64,000 nucleotides of DNA, taken from Acheta domesticus. Taxonomy: Eukaryota; Arthropoda; Insecta; Orthoptera; Gryllidae. Under the pieces are notes generated by a model. That model was given only the letters and a program-made list of their open reading frames with translations. It was not told where the DNA came from and searched no databases. The translations under genes and the position numbers were made by a program. The stretch covers positions 166,927,285 to 166,991,284 of the forward strand of contig JAHLJT010008446.1 of NCBI GenBank assembly GCA_031308135.1, written 5' to 3'. This document shows, in pieces, positions 46,580 through 59,000 of this stretch (its first letter is position 1; every line of letters starts with the position of its first letter).

Positions 46580-47010
46580 TGGGGCGCTGATGACGTCAAG
46601 CCGCTGGGCGAACTTAAGTCTCTTGTACTCATGGTACCCCCAACGGCGCGAAGTCTGCGACTGCCTTTGGGCCGGCGACGCAGAAAGAGCGTGTCCGCGC
46701 GGTTCCGGTTGTTATCCGGCAGCGCCCAGCCGCCTGCGTCGGCTGGCGGTTCTCCTCATTTGCACTTCGCACCACGCGCACCTCTACTCCCCAGCAGCAC
46801 ACGTTTCAAAACCCCCGTCCGCTCTCGCGCCTCCAAACTCCCTCTCCTGCCTCCGAAAACCTGCGGCAGTCCGCTGTCGCCCACCCCTCCGCCATTACAA
46901 CATGAAGGGGCGCTGCCTGCCGGTGGCGCTGGCGGCGGCATCGCGCGCGCGCCCTCCGACGAATTCGACCCCCCCCCCCGCGGAGTGGCCCAGGCTGGGG
47001 TCCACGTGTT
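46580..47010 (+). promoter_or_regulatory. CpG-rich block 1.2 kb upstream of exon B, candidate internal promoter
   Basis: It is GC-rich with dense CpG, a consensus CRE TGACGTCA (46591-46598) and an E-box CACGTG (47003-47008). An ATG at 46902 opens a 42-codon frame to 47027 whose start (MKGRCLPVALAAA) is signal-peptide-like but may be chance. Its position suggests a promoter for a transcript starting at exon B. This is inference. Confidence 0.4.
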
Positions 47011-47199
47011 TCTCTCTCTCTACGTGATTACAATACTGTCTCTTCTTACCAAGCAAGGAGAGAGAGTAAAAACTGTTAACTGGCTGAACAGATAAGCAGT
47101 TAAGTATGGAAAAGTAGTATTGCTTGCTGTTATTTTGTACAATTCTGTTAACTGAAACCTTGTACATTTTTATATCTTAGTATTTTTGTGAACTTACAC

Positions 47200-47465
47200 A
47201 AATAATCGTCCCGATATTTGTAGTATAAAATCGTTCGGTGTGCCGCACTATATAACGTGGCTGGACACACGAAGCTAGGAGTCGTATAGACTTGCGGGCT
47301 TCTCTGATCTGGCGTCACCACAACGCGAGGCCCTCCGCAACAACTCATATATGAGAGACAAGGGACAAACAACCTTACCCAAGGCGAGACTCGAACCCGC
47401 GACCCTTTGGACAGAAGCGGTGCGTGGGTACACGCTCCTAGCCAACTCGGTCGTCCAGGTCGGCT
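47200..47465 (-). mobile_element. tRNA-derived SINE
   Basis: On the minus strand, A-box-like GACCGAGTTGGC (47452-47441) is followed by B-box GGTTCGAGTCTC (47396-47385) and a non-tRNA body. The layout matches tRNA Ser/Leu-type SINE heads. Confidence 0.65.
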
Positions 47466-47474
47466 CATTAGCAA

Positions 47475-48230
47475 TTTAAATGTATAAAATGATTAAATAA
47501 TTAAAAAACATCGTTATAATCTAACGATCAGCTATATTAAACTTATCGTTATAATATAAATATAATGAAGAAATTATCGTTATTGTGAAATGGATGCAAA
47601 CGTTTTTATTTTCCCAAAATGAAAGAACCATTAATGTATAAACAACCAAAAACATACTACTTTGTTTTTCTACTTTTGTTTACACACCGAGAGGTTTTAA
47701 AATGTAATTGAAAACAATATCTATCATGACTTGCAAATTTGTTTCAAAAAATGGTATCTTAAACATTTTTTCTTGTGTGTTTCTTCTATTAAGAAACAAC
47801 AACCGGTGCAAATTCAATAATAATACATTAAGTCTCCCTGTTTTTTATCTTAATCTGGTTTTTATAATATTAAAGGGGTGAATGGTTGCTCTACATTACA
47901 AGGAGTGCATGGAAAAGCGAAGGAATCTTGAAATTAATTGTAAAAGAGAAATTTTAGAAAAGATGTTAAAAATCAATATGAGTAGCTTGACATTATTTAT
48001 GACTCAGCATTATTCACTACTGTATAGAGTGCAGTCATGAATATTGGATGGTTTCAAGTGTACCACGAGAGGGAAATTGAAAGTTTCTGTTTACTGATGT
48101 CCTCTAATTAAATATTGAAAACTAACTTCTAAAAATCACATAATATTTCCACTAAGGCATGTGTAGCTTTTAGGAATTGTAGGCAGAAATTGCGAAGAAT
48201 GAGTGTATGAATTTAATCTCCATTGTTTTC
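47475..48230. other. AT-rich end of intron 1
   Basis: No recognised element. It ends in the exon B acceptor tract. Confidence 0.5.
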
Positions 48231-48232
48231 AG

Positions 48233-51200
48233 ATCGCAAGGAGGCTCCGCTGCTACCACCCACCCAAAATCAAACATCGCTACCGCAGCAACAACAGCAG
48301 CAACAGCAGCAACAACAACAGCAGCAGCAGCAGCAACAACAACAACAACAGCAACCTACGGGGCGAGAGGCTTTTGTTCATGAGCACCACGTAACGAAAG
48401 AGGAATCGAAGTTTGAAGACTACGGCGATGATGGTGCTGACGAGAATACCGAGGAATCTCCATCCTCGCCGTCGCGTTCCAAGGGAGAGCACGAAGACAT
48501 CGGAATGGGCGTTGAAGGGCCTACACATATGTGTCCTTTCTGCAACTTCAGCAGCAACTCTGAAGTGCGGGTACAAGCGCACGTACTCTCTCAACACTCA
48601 GGGTCTACTACGTCACCGCCGATTGGTGCTTCTGCTCGAGAATTTTTGTGCCCGCTGTGTCAAGACAACTTTCGTGATCGCACCATGTTGGAGCGCCACG
48701 TTATGCAAATCCACAGCGTGAATTCGGAAGGTCTGCAACGACTGCTTCTTCTCGTAGATCAGTCCCATTGGCTTAATTCAGTGGGCCGTGTGGCGCCAAG
48801 TGCACCGCAAACAGTTCTACCCCCGCCACCGCCATCTTCTCTTCCTCCTACAGCTCCATCCCATTCTCAAACAACTCATTTTCATCGGCCGCAACAACAG
48901 AGTTCTTCCGGAGGTGGCTCTTCTTTCTCACATACGGTGACTCCTGCACCCACGCCCGCTGCAGTGAAATCTTGTGTCAGCAACGATCTTGAAGGTAGTG
49001 CCAAGAGTGCTTCAGAACTTGTAACAAGCGAAGACCGCGACGACTCTGCTCGATTAGTTTTTTCGCCATCTCCCGACGACTCAACTGAAGAAGAAAATCG
49101 CTGCCAGACATGTTTCAAAATTTTTAGGACAATAGACGAATTGTGTATGCATCAAAATGAATCCGGACATTTGGAACTAAAGCAAACTCCGAACGGTCCA
49201 GGCTACCTTTGCTGGAAAAAAGGCTGTAATCAATATTTTCAAACCTCTCACAGCTTACATATGCATTTTCGAGAAATTCATGCCCGAGTTGGGAGCACAT
49301 CTTCTGTTCTTGGACAGAATATCGCTGTGTCTGAAAAACATGTGTACAAATATCGCTGTAACCAATGTAGTTTAGCTTTTAAGACGATGGAAAAGCTGCA
49401 ATTACATTCGCAATATCATGTAATTCGTGACGCCACTAAGTGCATTATATGTGGGAGAAGCTTTCGGTCAGTTCTTGCACTTCACAAACATGTTGAAACA
49501 GCACATAGTGAGCTTTCAGATGAAGAGCTTACTACCTACAAGCAGAGTTTGCTCAATAACCCTCTTTTATTAGCCGGTCTTAGTGGACAGGTGCTCGACT
49601 CGTCCACTAATGAATTATTGCGTAAAGAATCCCTGAAAATAGATTCTGAAGAATTCGTTGAAGATGAGGTTTCTACTAAAGATGTACCACCGGGCCAGGA
49701 TGATTGTTTGGGAGTGAATGTAGGAGGTGATGGGGAAAACAGTGACGATTCGGTTGTGTTCAAAGAACAACAGTTTTTAGAAGACTATCTAAATAGTCAA
49801 GCCATTGCCGAGGACAGTTATAACGATCCTAATCGTAAGTACAAATGCCATCGTTGCAAAGTAGCATTCACAAGACAGAGTTACTTAACTAGTCACAATA
49901 AAACGTTATTACATCGGAAAGGAGAAAAACTCAGCTATCCCATGGAAAAGTACTTAGATCCTAATAGACCGTACAAATGTGATGTGTGCAAAGAATCTTT
50001 TACGCAAAAAAACATTCTTTTGGTGCATTACAACTCAGTAAGTCACTTGCATAAGCTTAAGCGTGCCATGCAAGAGCAGCAACAAAACAATACTAATAAA
50101 AGCAACAACGCTGTAAATCCTTCATCCTCTCACAGCGGTTCAGGTACAATAGCACTTGCGACATGTCTGGGTATCGTGACACCGGCTACCTCCAAACTGA
50201 ACGTAATGGACGAGGAAGACAAAAAACCATATAAATGTAATATCTGCAAAGTGGCGTATAGTCAGGGTTCCACGCTCGATATTCATATGCGCTCTGTACT
50301 GCATCAAACACGTGCTTCTAAATTGCAAGATTTGGCTTTTACTGGTCAAATTGATCTCAGCAGACCGCTTATTGAGCAGCCAGACCATCAGAAAGTTCAA
50401 GACCAACATAAGAAGACAACGCATGATAATTTGGAATCGCCGAATAAAATACAACCAGTCACGTCCTCAGCTAACAGTAGTTGTGGCACCGCTGAAACGC
50501 CTTCTATTTGTCAGTCACATCATAATAACGAACAGATATTACCAGTTACTGCTACCAACACCATTCATTCTGAGAACAGTACAACCCCCCTTCTGTCATC
50601 AGTTGGTAACGGTACACCTAATTCTTCAACACCAACTACAAACAGCACAATGACTGCGAAATACTCTGGCAGTACGTCTCAGGCGGTGGCTTCACAGTCC
50701 CCTCAGCATCAAAATCAACAGCATGGTATGCTGTCATGCCAGCGTTGCAGTGCGTTGTTTGTTAACCAAGAACAGTTGAACACTCATCAAAAACTGTACT
50801 GCCTCTTCAGCAGCCCTGTACCTATGTTCACTCCAATTTCATCATCAGTCTCGGTATCTACCGTGGGGCTTGCTCAACAGACTCGTGTATCTCCCCAAGT
50901 CATTAACAATACCCCTCCCCCTGCTCAAGAAGACCACGTGACCCGAATTTCCATTCCTAACAAGAAATCCTCCCAGGTTTATAAACATCTCTTGGAGAGT
51001 TTCGGATTCGATCTTGTGATGCAGTTCAATGAGAACCATCAAAAAAGACAGCGTAAGGATAGAGAAGAAGAAGAAATAACTCTTTTGCAAGCTACGACTC
51101 AAGTAAATGAGGAACCCGAAGAGATATTCTTTAGATCTGAAGAAGAAAATCCTCCCGAGGAAGATTTGCCGGAAGTCTCAAAGTCAGTTTGTCAACACTG

Positions 51201-52056
51201 CAAAAAAGAATTCTCGAGCGTGTGGGTCCTCAAGGCTCACTGTGAAGAGGTACACAGGGATCTAGTTCCGCCTGAATTCCTCGAAAGATACGCTCAGCAA
51301 TTCAAAACAGAATATGAGAAAAAGTCTGTAATATCAACAGTTTCTTCGAGCAGTTCTCCCGTTGTTCCCGTGAGTACGTCATCTAGCAATCATCCAGTAT
51401 CAGTTTCCGTGAGCAGTGTCACGACTACAACCGCCTTACAAGACACAGGTTGTAGTGCATTCAAAGTGTCCGATGACATCAAGGAAGACTCTCAGACAAA
51501 AACCATATCGCAGCAGTTGCTCCAGCAGCAACAGCAGTCTGATCAGTCAGATATCCCATCTACTACTCCCAGTACGCCTACTACTTCTTCCACACCAGCC
51601 TCCAGCACCGAATCAATTCCAACTACACTTACTTCATCTATGGCATCATCAATCAATGCTATGGGAACAAATGTTGTGCCCAATACCGTTAATGTTAACA
51701 CAAACGCCAACGCTAATATTTCGATAAGTCTGGCTCAGCAAATGAATGAAATGCAAGCTGCGCTCAATGTCATGGCTGCGTCGCAACTTCAGCAGCAACT
51801 TCAGCAGTTTAATCCCATGATGATGAGTATGGCAGGATTAAGTATGGGGTTGCCTTTGGGTCTGAATATGAATGCATTGGCCGCTATGAATTTGCAACCA
51901 CCGTTAGTTCCAATGATGATGCCTCCTCCACCATTTGATCCCTTGGGTTTGGCTCAAGCACAAAATCCTCTGTTTTCACCACAAGCAGCTGTTGCCGCCG
52001 CATCTATTGATCCTCTTCTAGCAAAGCAGCAGCATCTGATTCAACAGCAGCAGGCG
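48233..52056 (+). CDS. zfh2: zfh2/ZFHX3-4-like transcription factor, coding exon B (residues 1273-2547)
   Basis: The exon starts at the acceptor ttgttttcAG|AT (48231-48232). Its first two bases complete a GAT codon begun in exon A. A run of 23 glutamines (residues 1291-1313) follows, then at least eleven C2H2 or C2HC fingers at about 1373, 1412, 1563, 1599, 1648, 1676, 1811, 1855, 1941, 2108 and 2259. The signatures CWKKGCNQ, YKYRCNQCSLAFKT and CKESFTQKNILLVHYNSVSH are diagnostic of the ZFHX family. Between fingers the chain is rich in Ser, Thr, Asn and Gln. The 3' end is a strong donor GCG|GTAAGT (52056/52057) in phase 0. Retaining the intron would add 20 residues and stop at 52119. If transcription starts inside intron 1, the first in-frame ATG here is at 48505, which would give a protein lacking the exon A fingers. 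Confidence 0.95.
48286..48354 (+). repeat. CAG/CAA tract encoding 23 glutamines
   Basis: Twenty-three mixed CAG and CAA codons without interruption, 53 bases into exon B. The tract is likely length-variable. The antisense poly-leucine frame is an artefact of it. Confidence 0.95.
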
Positions 52057-52334
52057 GTAAGTAACTGGCCTTGCCTACTTTTTAGTATTCAATTTTGTCA
52101 ACTGGAAAGTGGCTCTTAATAAATGTCCAACTTTGAATGAAATTTCACAATCTGAGATTTTTGGTACATATGTTCCCGAGTGATATAGAGAAATGCGAAT
52201 AATTTCGTTTATATTTCTAATATATTCACAATATTCCATTTGAACCGTTCTTTAGAATTTAACAATATTTTGTTATGAATGTCATTCACCATTTCGTTTG
52301 TGAATATATGTTTTCTTTTATATATATATATTTA

Positions 52335-52548
52335 AAAGAACAAACAATTTACATGTTTCTGGAGTGTTTATGCTTCTGAAATGCAAATTCTGCGTAGAAA
52401 GTATTTTTTCAAACCAACTTTTGAGTGCTAATTGTGGCTCATCTATTGGAAAGACCCAAGAAGTTTATTACGCAAAATATGCTTAAAATTGACTTAAGAG
52501 CTTATTTTCGAAATTTCGTTGTTTGCTCCCTGGACAACCTGTATACAG
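52335..52548 (+). repeat. Family C dispersed repeat, copy 2
   Basis: It aligns with 32575-32778 over its length. No coding capacity. Confidence 0.75.
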
Positions 52549-52684
52549 GACTTGATTTTTAGTTCTAGTACGGCAGGAACATTTGTTAAATTTTATTGTA
52601 AATATATAACAATTTGAACTATTTTAATAATTAATTTAATCCAGAACTTAAAATTTTATAAATTATGCACTATATATATATTAG

Positions 52685-55355
52685 ACTGCATTGAAAAAAA
52701 TAGATTTCAATGACTTAGCGAAAAAGCATTAATTTTCGATGTAAGATCAACATCGGCACCAATGAAGCAGTTTTTGAAATGGGTCTAGCGTGCTAGAAAC
52801 CGCATTAACACCTCATTTTCGGTCTTTTTTCACGAATAAATATTATTTAATGGTAGTTTTATTACTGGATTTTTGGCTGAGGTGCTTCCCACGTTATTCC
52901 ACAAGAATTTTATGATCATCAAACATCATTTATTTGTTTCTGTGCCACATTAGTCCGAATAAGGTCAATTTTACGTGAAAACTAAAGAAATAGACACTTT
53001 TGTATTGGCAGTACTATTTCTATCTCCGTAACTTTTTATTCAAAATACTTTTAATTCAGATAAAATCAAAGCTTAAAATCTCTTTAAGAACCTTGCTTCG
53101 AACAATTTACCTATTTCAGTGCAATCGGCTAAAATTGCGCCGCGCGCCATCACTGTTAACGACCTACATCAGAGTCGCACTACTGTGTCTGCTTTTTTTA
53201 TTCATAGTTAGGCTGCATTGAACATACTTATGGAGATATAATACAGTTTTAGAAGTTATTAGACTTGAAAGAACACTATATGGCAATTGGAAGCTCATGA
53301 GCTATTTTCCCCTCTTTGTTTCGATACGTGCAACAGCGCCCATGTCATCGCGCCCGCCGGCCTAGCCTGCGTGCCGTCCGGCTCGCGCCGCTGAAGGAGG
53401 CACATTCATTGAAGCATTCTGAAAAGCCACCCTTTCCTTGTTAAGATTTCGTTTGCATTTGAAAACCTCAATTCACGGTATTTCTTCATTAATCCATGCG
53501 CCATCGTCATGCTTCAGAAAAGTAAGAGGCGCAGTGCGTAGCGGATGCGACGCCTGATTGCCCGCGCGGGGGACAGCAGTGGTAGGGCTTCAGGAATTGA
53601 CACGAAATCGCGTTTTTCTCAGTCATAAATTTCGACAGATCAAAAGACTAGAGGATTGGGATGCATACTTTCGTGAAAATTAAATGAATGAAAATAGAAA
53701 GTCTGACTTAAATTGCTGATAAAATCTGATGAAATTTTTTGAAGTGGCAAGAAAATAAAAAAAATCGTACTTTTGTATCTTATTTTAAAGAAAAAATCTA
53801 TTCGGAAAGAAATATCTAAGAAGTTCATCCGCGATAAAGCATTATAGGATGAAAACAGGTTTATAAGTTAAACCATTTTTAAGGAAAATATTAAAAAACT
53901 ATTTGAAAAAGCACTTCAAGAAACAAAAAAATTCATAAACAAAATATTTTTTGTTTTAAAATGTGTCATGGATTTCCTTGATTTTATCTAACTTATTATC
54001 TTCGAATGTATTGCTTCACATTCGCGGACTGATTGAGAAGCTTCAGTAACAATTTTCACATGGCGCTGGACGGCCTGAGGGTGGCAAGTGATCTGCAACT
54101 GATTTTTTAATGTGGTGTAATCTACTACGATTTTTCTCAATTCATAACCTGATATTTGTCTCCAGATAAGTGGTTCTGTATTGGTTTTGCCCCCATTGTA
54201 TCAACAGTAATTTGAAACTTCAAAATTGAATTCCGGTATTCGAAAAGTTCGGTTTCTAACATTTGTTTTTCTTCTGAATCGCAACATTCTATTCAATGCA
54301 TCAATTCTAACATCCAGCTAATCACCAACCATTATTGACAGACGGATATTTTCAAAATGGGAACAATAAGCATTGCGTTGAATAACAGGATCAATGACTT
54401 ATTTTATTCCTTGATCGAAGCCTCTCGAAAGCTGTACGGTTTTCCATATGTTCCAGACTATTATAGCACTCATGTGTTTTCTTGTTAATGAACCATACGT
54501 AAACTTTCATTATCAGCTCAACAAGATTTGAAGATGTTTGAGGCTTCAGAGAACTGATGTACAATCTTAATATTCGGTTTGCTGTCGTGAGCCTTCTGGA
54601 ATGGGCCATTGAAGCAGCATTTCTTTGCTAAGTCCCCGCGCGACGAGCCAGGGCGGCGCGGGGAAGGCCGGCGGGCGCAGGCACTGGTGCAAGCTTCGAA
54701 ACAGCGCAAACAATAGCTCAGGGACTTCCAAATGCCATAGAGTGTTTTTTAAATTGTAGCACCTTCCAGACCCGTTGATGTCTCGACAAAAAAGTTCAAT
54801 GCAGCGTAACAACGAATAAAGAATTCAGACACAGCAGAGCGGCTCAAATATGGGTCGCTAACATTGATAGCGCGCGGCGCAATTTTAGTCGATTGTAGTC
54901 AAATGTTTAAATTGATTGAAGCAAGGTTCTTAAAGTAAAGATTTTAACCTCTAATCGTATCTATTTTTTTAAATTTTGAATAAAAATTAACGGAACTATG
55001 GTCATTTGAAAAGTGTCTATTGTTATGGTTTTAACGCAAAATTAGCCATATTGGCATAAATGTGGCAAACTGAGTCAAGTAATGCTTGATATTTATAAAA
55101 GTGTTGCGAGATAACGTGGGCACCACCTCAGCCACAAATTCGTGGATAAAAATACCAGTAAATAATATTTAATGGTGTATATCAATAATGTAATATACTT
55201 AATGGTAATTTTCGTTATTTTCTAAAATGTAGCGAAAAACGTCGAAAATGGGTGTTTATGGGGTTTGTGGCATCTCTTAACCCATTTTAAAAACGATATT
55301 ATTGGCGCTGATGTTCTTCTTGCATCGAAAACTTTTTTCGTTGAGGAATTGAATA
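52685..55355. repeat. Large inverted repeat (family B) in intron 2
   Basis: The left arm 52685-53410 is an imperfect complement of the right arm 54610-55355. Matching blocks include CATCGAAAA; AACGTGGG..CACCTCAGCCA; GGTTTTAACGCAAAATTAGC versus its complement near 52965; GCGCAATTTTAG; and CGCCGGCC-rich GC blocks at 53365 and 54665. Arms are about 730 bp with a 1.2-kb unique spacer. A transcript would fold into a long imperfect duplex. Confidence 0.85.
53411..54609. other. Spacer of the intron 2 inverted repeat
   Basis: AT-rich and non-coding. Short frames only, none recognised. Confidence 0.5.
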
Positions 55356-56044
55356 TTTCGATAGTCGATAAGGTAATTTTTCGATAGTCATATATAATTC
55401 CACTAATGAAATAAAATTGTTGGCGAACCTTAGCACCTACGGGCTATGGAAAGTCTCGTTCGTTTCGTTATTAACCAAACAACTCGGAAATATTAAGATA
55501 ATGAACATATATAACATTTGCGGATTTTTTCATTATCGGGTGCATTATCATCTGATTGAGGGTAGGCACCTCAAACTTCATAGATCGTGAGGTTCAAACT
55601 TAGAGACCTGGCATAGCTTGGCTAAGAACTATATCTTGCTGGTGAGATTGGTCGCTTGTGTGGTCTCCTGTGATCGGTTCCAAGTGGAAGCCAACGGGTG
55701 AGCCACGATGGAAGCGCGGCACACGATCCTTTTCCCCAACTTGCGTGTCCCCATCCCCCCCCCATCCCATCCCCCCAGTGGTTGGGATCGAGCTTATTTT
55801 CCGTTTCCAAGCGGTTCATCACCTCATGAACTCGATATACTCTGGCAGTACTGTAGGTGTGTAAGGCCAAAGCTCGAATTGGGCTATAGCGCCATCGGAA
55901 AGAAAGAGAAGACCTGTTTCAGTAAGATTTTTATCGCACAAACGATTAGCAGTTTTTGTTGTCTAAGGTCACTAGTTTTCTTGAACTTTGTATCTTCATA
56001 TTTTTAGGTAAATGTAATTATATTGTAATTATCTGTTTTTCCAG

Positions 56045-59000
56045 GTTACTGCTGCCCAACAGAAACGAGCACGGACTAGAATAACAGACGAACAACTAAA
56101 AATATTACGTGCGCACTTTGATATAAATAATTCTCCGTCAGAGGATCAAATCCATGAGATGGCGAGTCAAAGCGGTCTTCCTCCGAAAGTTATCAAGCAT
56201 TGGTTTCGAAATACTCTCTTCAAAGAACGTCAACGTAACAAGGATTCGCCTTACAATTTTAATAATCCGCCCTCGACTACTCTTAATTTGGAGGAATACG
56301 AGAAAACGGGCGAAGCAAAAGTGATGCTTCTAAATACTCCTTCAGATGACCGAATCACTTCCAAAGAAACTCATTCTCCTGCGCCCTCCGATAATTGCAC
56401 TACACCTCCTGAAAGCAAAAGGAAACATTCGTCTCCGCAACCTTTTCTTCAGACATCGCAAATCAAGACAGAACCTGTTGATACCATGCTGGATAATCAA
56501 GAGCAAAAATTTAATAGTGTTTTGTCAGAAACAGAGCATGATCACAAAGACATCGAGCTCATAGATCAGAAGCCTCCTCCTCACACATTACACCCTCCAC
56601 CGAGCCCTGTTACGTCTTTAGCAGGTTCTACGTGCAGTAACACCGACCAGAATGTAGGCACATCCTCGCCAGGCTCGCTCACATCAATCATTACATCGCA
56701 GCTAAGTGCAAACTCATTGAATTCTCCTAATCGAGTGAATGCAACTACTCCTCCTTCCAACAATGTCCTGCCTTCTAAATTGTCTCCTACTAGCTTTGCC
56801 TCCCCCAATCAAGTTACAAATTCATCGCATGCGGTGTCAGTGTCTCAATCCGCCAGAAGTATTAGCCCTGGACGAGCTTTCAACACCAACTCGTCAGATG
56901 GATTCAGTCACGGTCTCATACCTGGATCTTGTGGAAGCGGCAACAATAATAATACTTCAGGAAGTTCTTCAGGAAAACGTGCAAATCGCACTCGCTTTAC
57001 GGATTATCAGATAAAAGTACTTCAAGAATTTTTTGAAAATAATGCGTATCCTAAAGATGATGATCTCGAATATTTATCAAAACTATTGAGCTTAAGCCCC
57101 CGTGTGATAGTGGTATGGTTTCAGAACGCTCGTCAGAAGGCAAGAAAGGTTTACGAAAACCAACCTCCAGTCGATGCATCTCCAGGAGTAGACGAAGGAG
57201 GAGCAAATAGATTTCAAAGAACGCCTGGCCTCAATTATCAATGCAAAAAATGTCTTCTTGTGTTTCAACGCTATTATGAACTCATAAGACACCAAAAAAC
57301 ACATTGTTTTAAAGAGGAAGATGCGAAACGGTCAGCACAAGCACAGGCAGCAGCAGCGCAGATCGCTGCTGTTTTGTCATCGGAAGATTCGAACTCCAGC
57401 ACCATTGTCGAAGGAAATCAACAGCAGCAGACAGTTGGTGCGTCGCCCAGCACTACCCCGGTACAGGTTCCTCCACAACAGCTCACTCCGCTCACAGGTT
57501 CAACAACGCAGGCAGCACCTGCACACTCGACAGCTCCGCAGGTCACGTCTGCTCCATCCGTGACCACACTGGCTTCCAGTGTCTCAGCGGCGACTACACT
57601 GACTACAGGAACCCCACGCGCTCTCTTTACCGCTTCACCTACCTTGACACGCTCTCAGGATGACAGCGCAAAAGAGGGCACATTTCAATGTGACAAATGC
57701 AACCTTGTCTTTCCACGCTTCGATTTGTGGAGAGAGCACCAGCTTGTCCACATCATGAATCCTAATCTTTTTCCCTCATACCCACCTGATAGTCCGTTTG
57801 GCATTCTTCAACAGCATGCACAGATCCAGCAGCAGCAATTTTCAAATATAAACGTATCCGACGTACACGTTAATGTTGCAAATGCTCCTCCATTGGCTCA
57901 TCCGCTCTCCAACATATTGCCCACCAGCAAACGGAAATATGAAGACTATGATGAATCAAACGACAGGGACTCAGATCATCCGAAGGACAAGCGTTTAAGA
58001 ACCACCATTCTTCCTGAACAACTGGATTATTTGTACCAGAAATATCAACTGGAAAGTAATCCTTCTCGAAAGATGCTGGAAAACATAGCGAAAGAAGTAG
58101 GCCTAAAGAAACGCGTGGTACAGGTGTGGTTCCAAAATACACGTGCGCGCGAACGGAAGGGCCAATTTCGAGCACATGCGCAAGTCATTAATAAGCGTTG
58201 TCCATTTTGTCCAGCTCTCTTTAAAGTAAAATCAGCATTGGAATCGCATCTCGTAACAAAGCATGCCGATCAATGCACTCGCGGAGAAATCAATATAGAC
58301 GCGTTACCCGACGAGGATGGGAACATTGAAACATCATTCAACACTTCCCAAGTAGTAGATTCTGCTAAAACAAGTAATTTAAATGTGAATTCTCAGTCTC
58401 CAAGTATAATTAATACGCTATATCCTCCGTTTCAAACCGAAGTGGAAAATACATTGATAAAGAAATACTACGAAGAGTCCATGAAGAGATATTTTAACGA
58501 ACTTCAAGCTCACCACGCGGCCCAAAATGGGAATGTGGGAAGTAAGGACATGTTACACCTTCCAACAGATCTGAGTATGAAAATCAAACAGGAACCTTCT
58601 ACCACGTTAGGGGACAGCAGTTCTATTATTGGCGATGGACCTCTAGACCTCAGCAAGCCAGTGGATTTAAGTCGTCCAATGAAACTGACAATGGAAATGG
58701 AACCACGTGCAGAGTCTGGGCCGTTGACTGACTTGAGTGAAAAAAGCATTGGGTGTGAGGATGACAGTACATCCGAAACTACAGAGAACATGGATGGTGA
58801 CGAGAGCAATCCGACGTCCCCCGCATCCAGCACGCAAAGCGGCCAACAGCGTCCGTTACCACCCACTGGCGTAAAACGATTTCGCACACAGATGAGCAGT
58901 TTGCAGGTCAAAGTCATGAAGTCTCTCTTTGCAGACTACAAAACGCCAACCATGGCAGAATGTGAAATGCTGGGGCGCGAAATTGGCTTACCGAAGCGCG

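Larger units (their letters stand above)
11948..48232 (+). other. zfh2: Intron 1 of the zfh2-like gene (about 36.3 kb)
   Basis: It is bounded by GTAAGA at 11948 and TTTTCAG at 48232, in phase 1 on both sides. It holds most of the mobile elements listed separately, and two GC-rich blocks at about 13930-14620 and 46580-47010. I found no conserved coding exon of the host gene inside it, although a short alternative exon cannot be excluded. Confidence 0.85.
52057..56044 (+). other. zfh2: Intron 2 of the zfh2-like gene (3,988 bp)
   Basis: It is bounded by GTAAGT and TTTTTCCAG in phase 0. It contains one family C repeat copy (52335-52548) and a large inverted repeat (52685-55355). A C-rich tract lies at about 55750-55785. 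The stretch 55360-56044 shows no recognisable element besides that tract. Confidence 0.9.

Noticed and set aside
46902..47027. Small secreted peptide gene (MKGRCLPVALAAA...)
   Set aside because: Only 42 codons in a GC-rich block, low-complexity after the start, and no splice or homolog support.
48280..48597. Minus-strand frame with poly-leucine
   Set aside because: Complement of the CAG/CAA tract in exon B.
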